A DNA stretch of 64,000 nt from Bog-159 sp963709155 (GTDB taxonomy: Bacteria; Acidobacteriota; Terriglobia; Bryobacterales; Bryobacteraceae): assembly GCA_963709155.1 (NCBI GenBank), contig CAVPVD010000010.1:930001-994000 (forward strand). Reading direction: 5' to 3'. A model generated the notes under the pieces. The model worked only from the letters and a program-made list of their open reading frames with translations. It searched no databases and was not told the DNA's origin. How positions within the stretch are numbered: position 1 is the first letter of the stretch; each line of letters begins with the position of its first letter. This document shows positions 63,721-64,000 of the stretch, piece by piece. The position numbers and the translations under genes are program-made.

Positions 63721-64000
63721 TGGCTTCCCAGGTGTTCGAACAAGAAGCTCTCAAAGCCTCCTCTACGCCGGCCACCGCCGGATTGGCGATTGCCGCGCCC
63801 GAATTGTGGGTGCCCGTGCAGGAGGCCTTGCAGGGGCTGGCCGTGCGCGTGGTCATGGAGCAGCGCGACCTTCGGAACTGGCCCTCGCTAATCGAGCGAT
63901 TGGAGTTTCTGCGGCCGGAAGTCGTGCTGCTGGACATTACGGCGCTGCCCCTGCCGCTTGAAGAAGCGGTGCTCGGAATCCGTGGCGCGCTGCCCGATTG
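63720..64000 (+). CDS. CpaE/TadZ-like pilus localisation protein, N-terminal fragment
   Basis: The gene runs off the window after about 93 codons. The ATG at 63720 shares one base with the cpaC stop. The visible part fits the receiver-like N-terminal domain of CpaE/TadZ (LAIAAPELWVPVQEAL, FLRPEVVLLDI). The MinD-like ATPase domain would follow downstream. Position after cpaB-cpaC supports the call. Confidence 0.78.
   Translation, partial: MASQVFEQEALKASSTPATAGLAIAAPELWVPVQEALQGLAVRVVMEQRDLRNWPSLIERLEFLRPEVVLLDITALPLPLEEAVLGIRGALPD

Noticed and set aside
1..64000. tRNA, rRNA, insertion sequence, prophage and integrase signatures.
   Set aside because: None recognised by reading; short structured RNAs could still be missed without a covariance-model search.

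Overview
The window looks like a chromosomal segment of an Acidobacteriota bacterium, probably near Solibacter/Bryobacteraceae. This is inferred from gene content, not from a marker gene. It is GC-rich and densely coded, with an Oar-like TonB-dependent receptor, a FG-GAP/ASPIC-UnbV/TPR protein, DUF3857-transglutaminase-TPR and TgpA-like proteins, an M13 metallopeptidase, several Tat-exported enzymes and glycoside hydrolases. No rRNA, tRNA, insertion sequence, prophage or CRISPR array was recognised.

Layout. 1-5248: an M13 peptidase cut by the window edge (minus), a large DUF3857/transglutaminase/TPR protein and a DUF3455 protein. 5331-8867: three overlapping genes for an O-antigen-ligase-like membrane protein, an APH-fold kinase and an enolase paralogue with altered catalytic positions. 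9102-15536: a same-strand redox and electrophile-stress island. It holds a DJ-1/PfpI-VOC fusion, a metallo-beta-lactamase-fold hydrolase, a stand-alone VOC protein duplicated from the fusion, a DUF6582 protein, a quinone-oxidoreductase-like MDR and a UBP-type zinc finger. It ends in a dye-decolorising peroxidase carrying an encapsulin targeting peptide, overlapping a family 1 encapsulin shell gene. 16172-17713: a DHA2-type MFS exporter.

17744-28352: carbohydrate and envelope functions. A GHL6-like and a GH5 glycoside hydrolase are translationally coupled, and a VCBS/ASPIC/thioredoxin-like/TPR protein is divergent from a TonB-dependent receptor. 28419-34168: larB, then a minus-strand group with a cytidylate-kinase-like protein, an exported SelA-like PLP protein, a TgpA-like transglutaminase and a small membrane protein. 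34276-36886: a nuoM gene without other complex I genes, overlapping a family 2 glycosyltransferase gene. 36904-42831: a CzcCBA-type metal efflux operon headed by a small Cys/His-rich exported protein. 42994-44633: hfq and hflX. 44669-51546: an alpha/beta hydrolase, a large unrecognised protein, a probable outer-membrane protein with its own small Cys-rich leader gene, an exported mandelate-racemase-type enzyme and a zinc-ribbon ORF.

51690-59312 encodes a protein of about 2540 residues built from two families of tandem repeats, followed by a perfect rho-independent terminator. 59719-64000 holds a polytopic membrane protein and the start of a Tad/Flp pilus locus (cpaB, cpaC and the 5' end of a cpaE-like gene).

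The strongest system is the DyP-encapsulin nanocompartment at the end of the redox island. The type is known, but its gene neighbourhood here is worth attention. The best candidates for something undescribed are the 745-residue protein at 45661-47898, the giant repeat protein, the enolase paralogue operon and the small Cys/His-rich genes placed in front of metal-related envelope genes.
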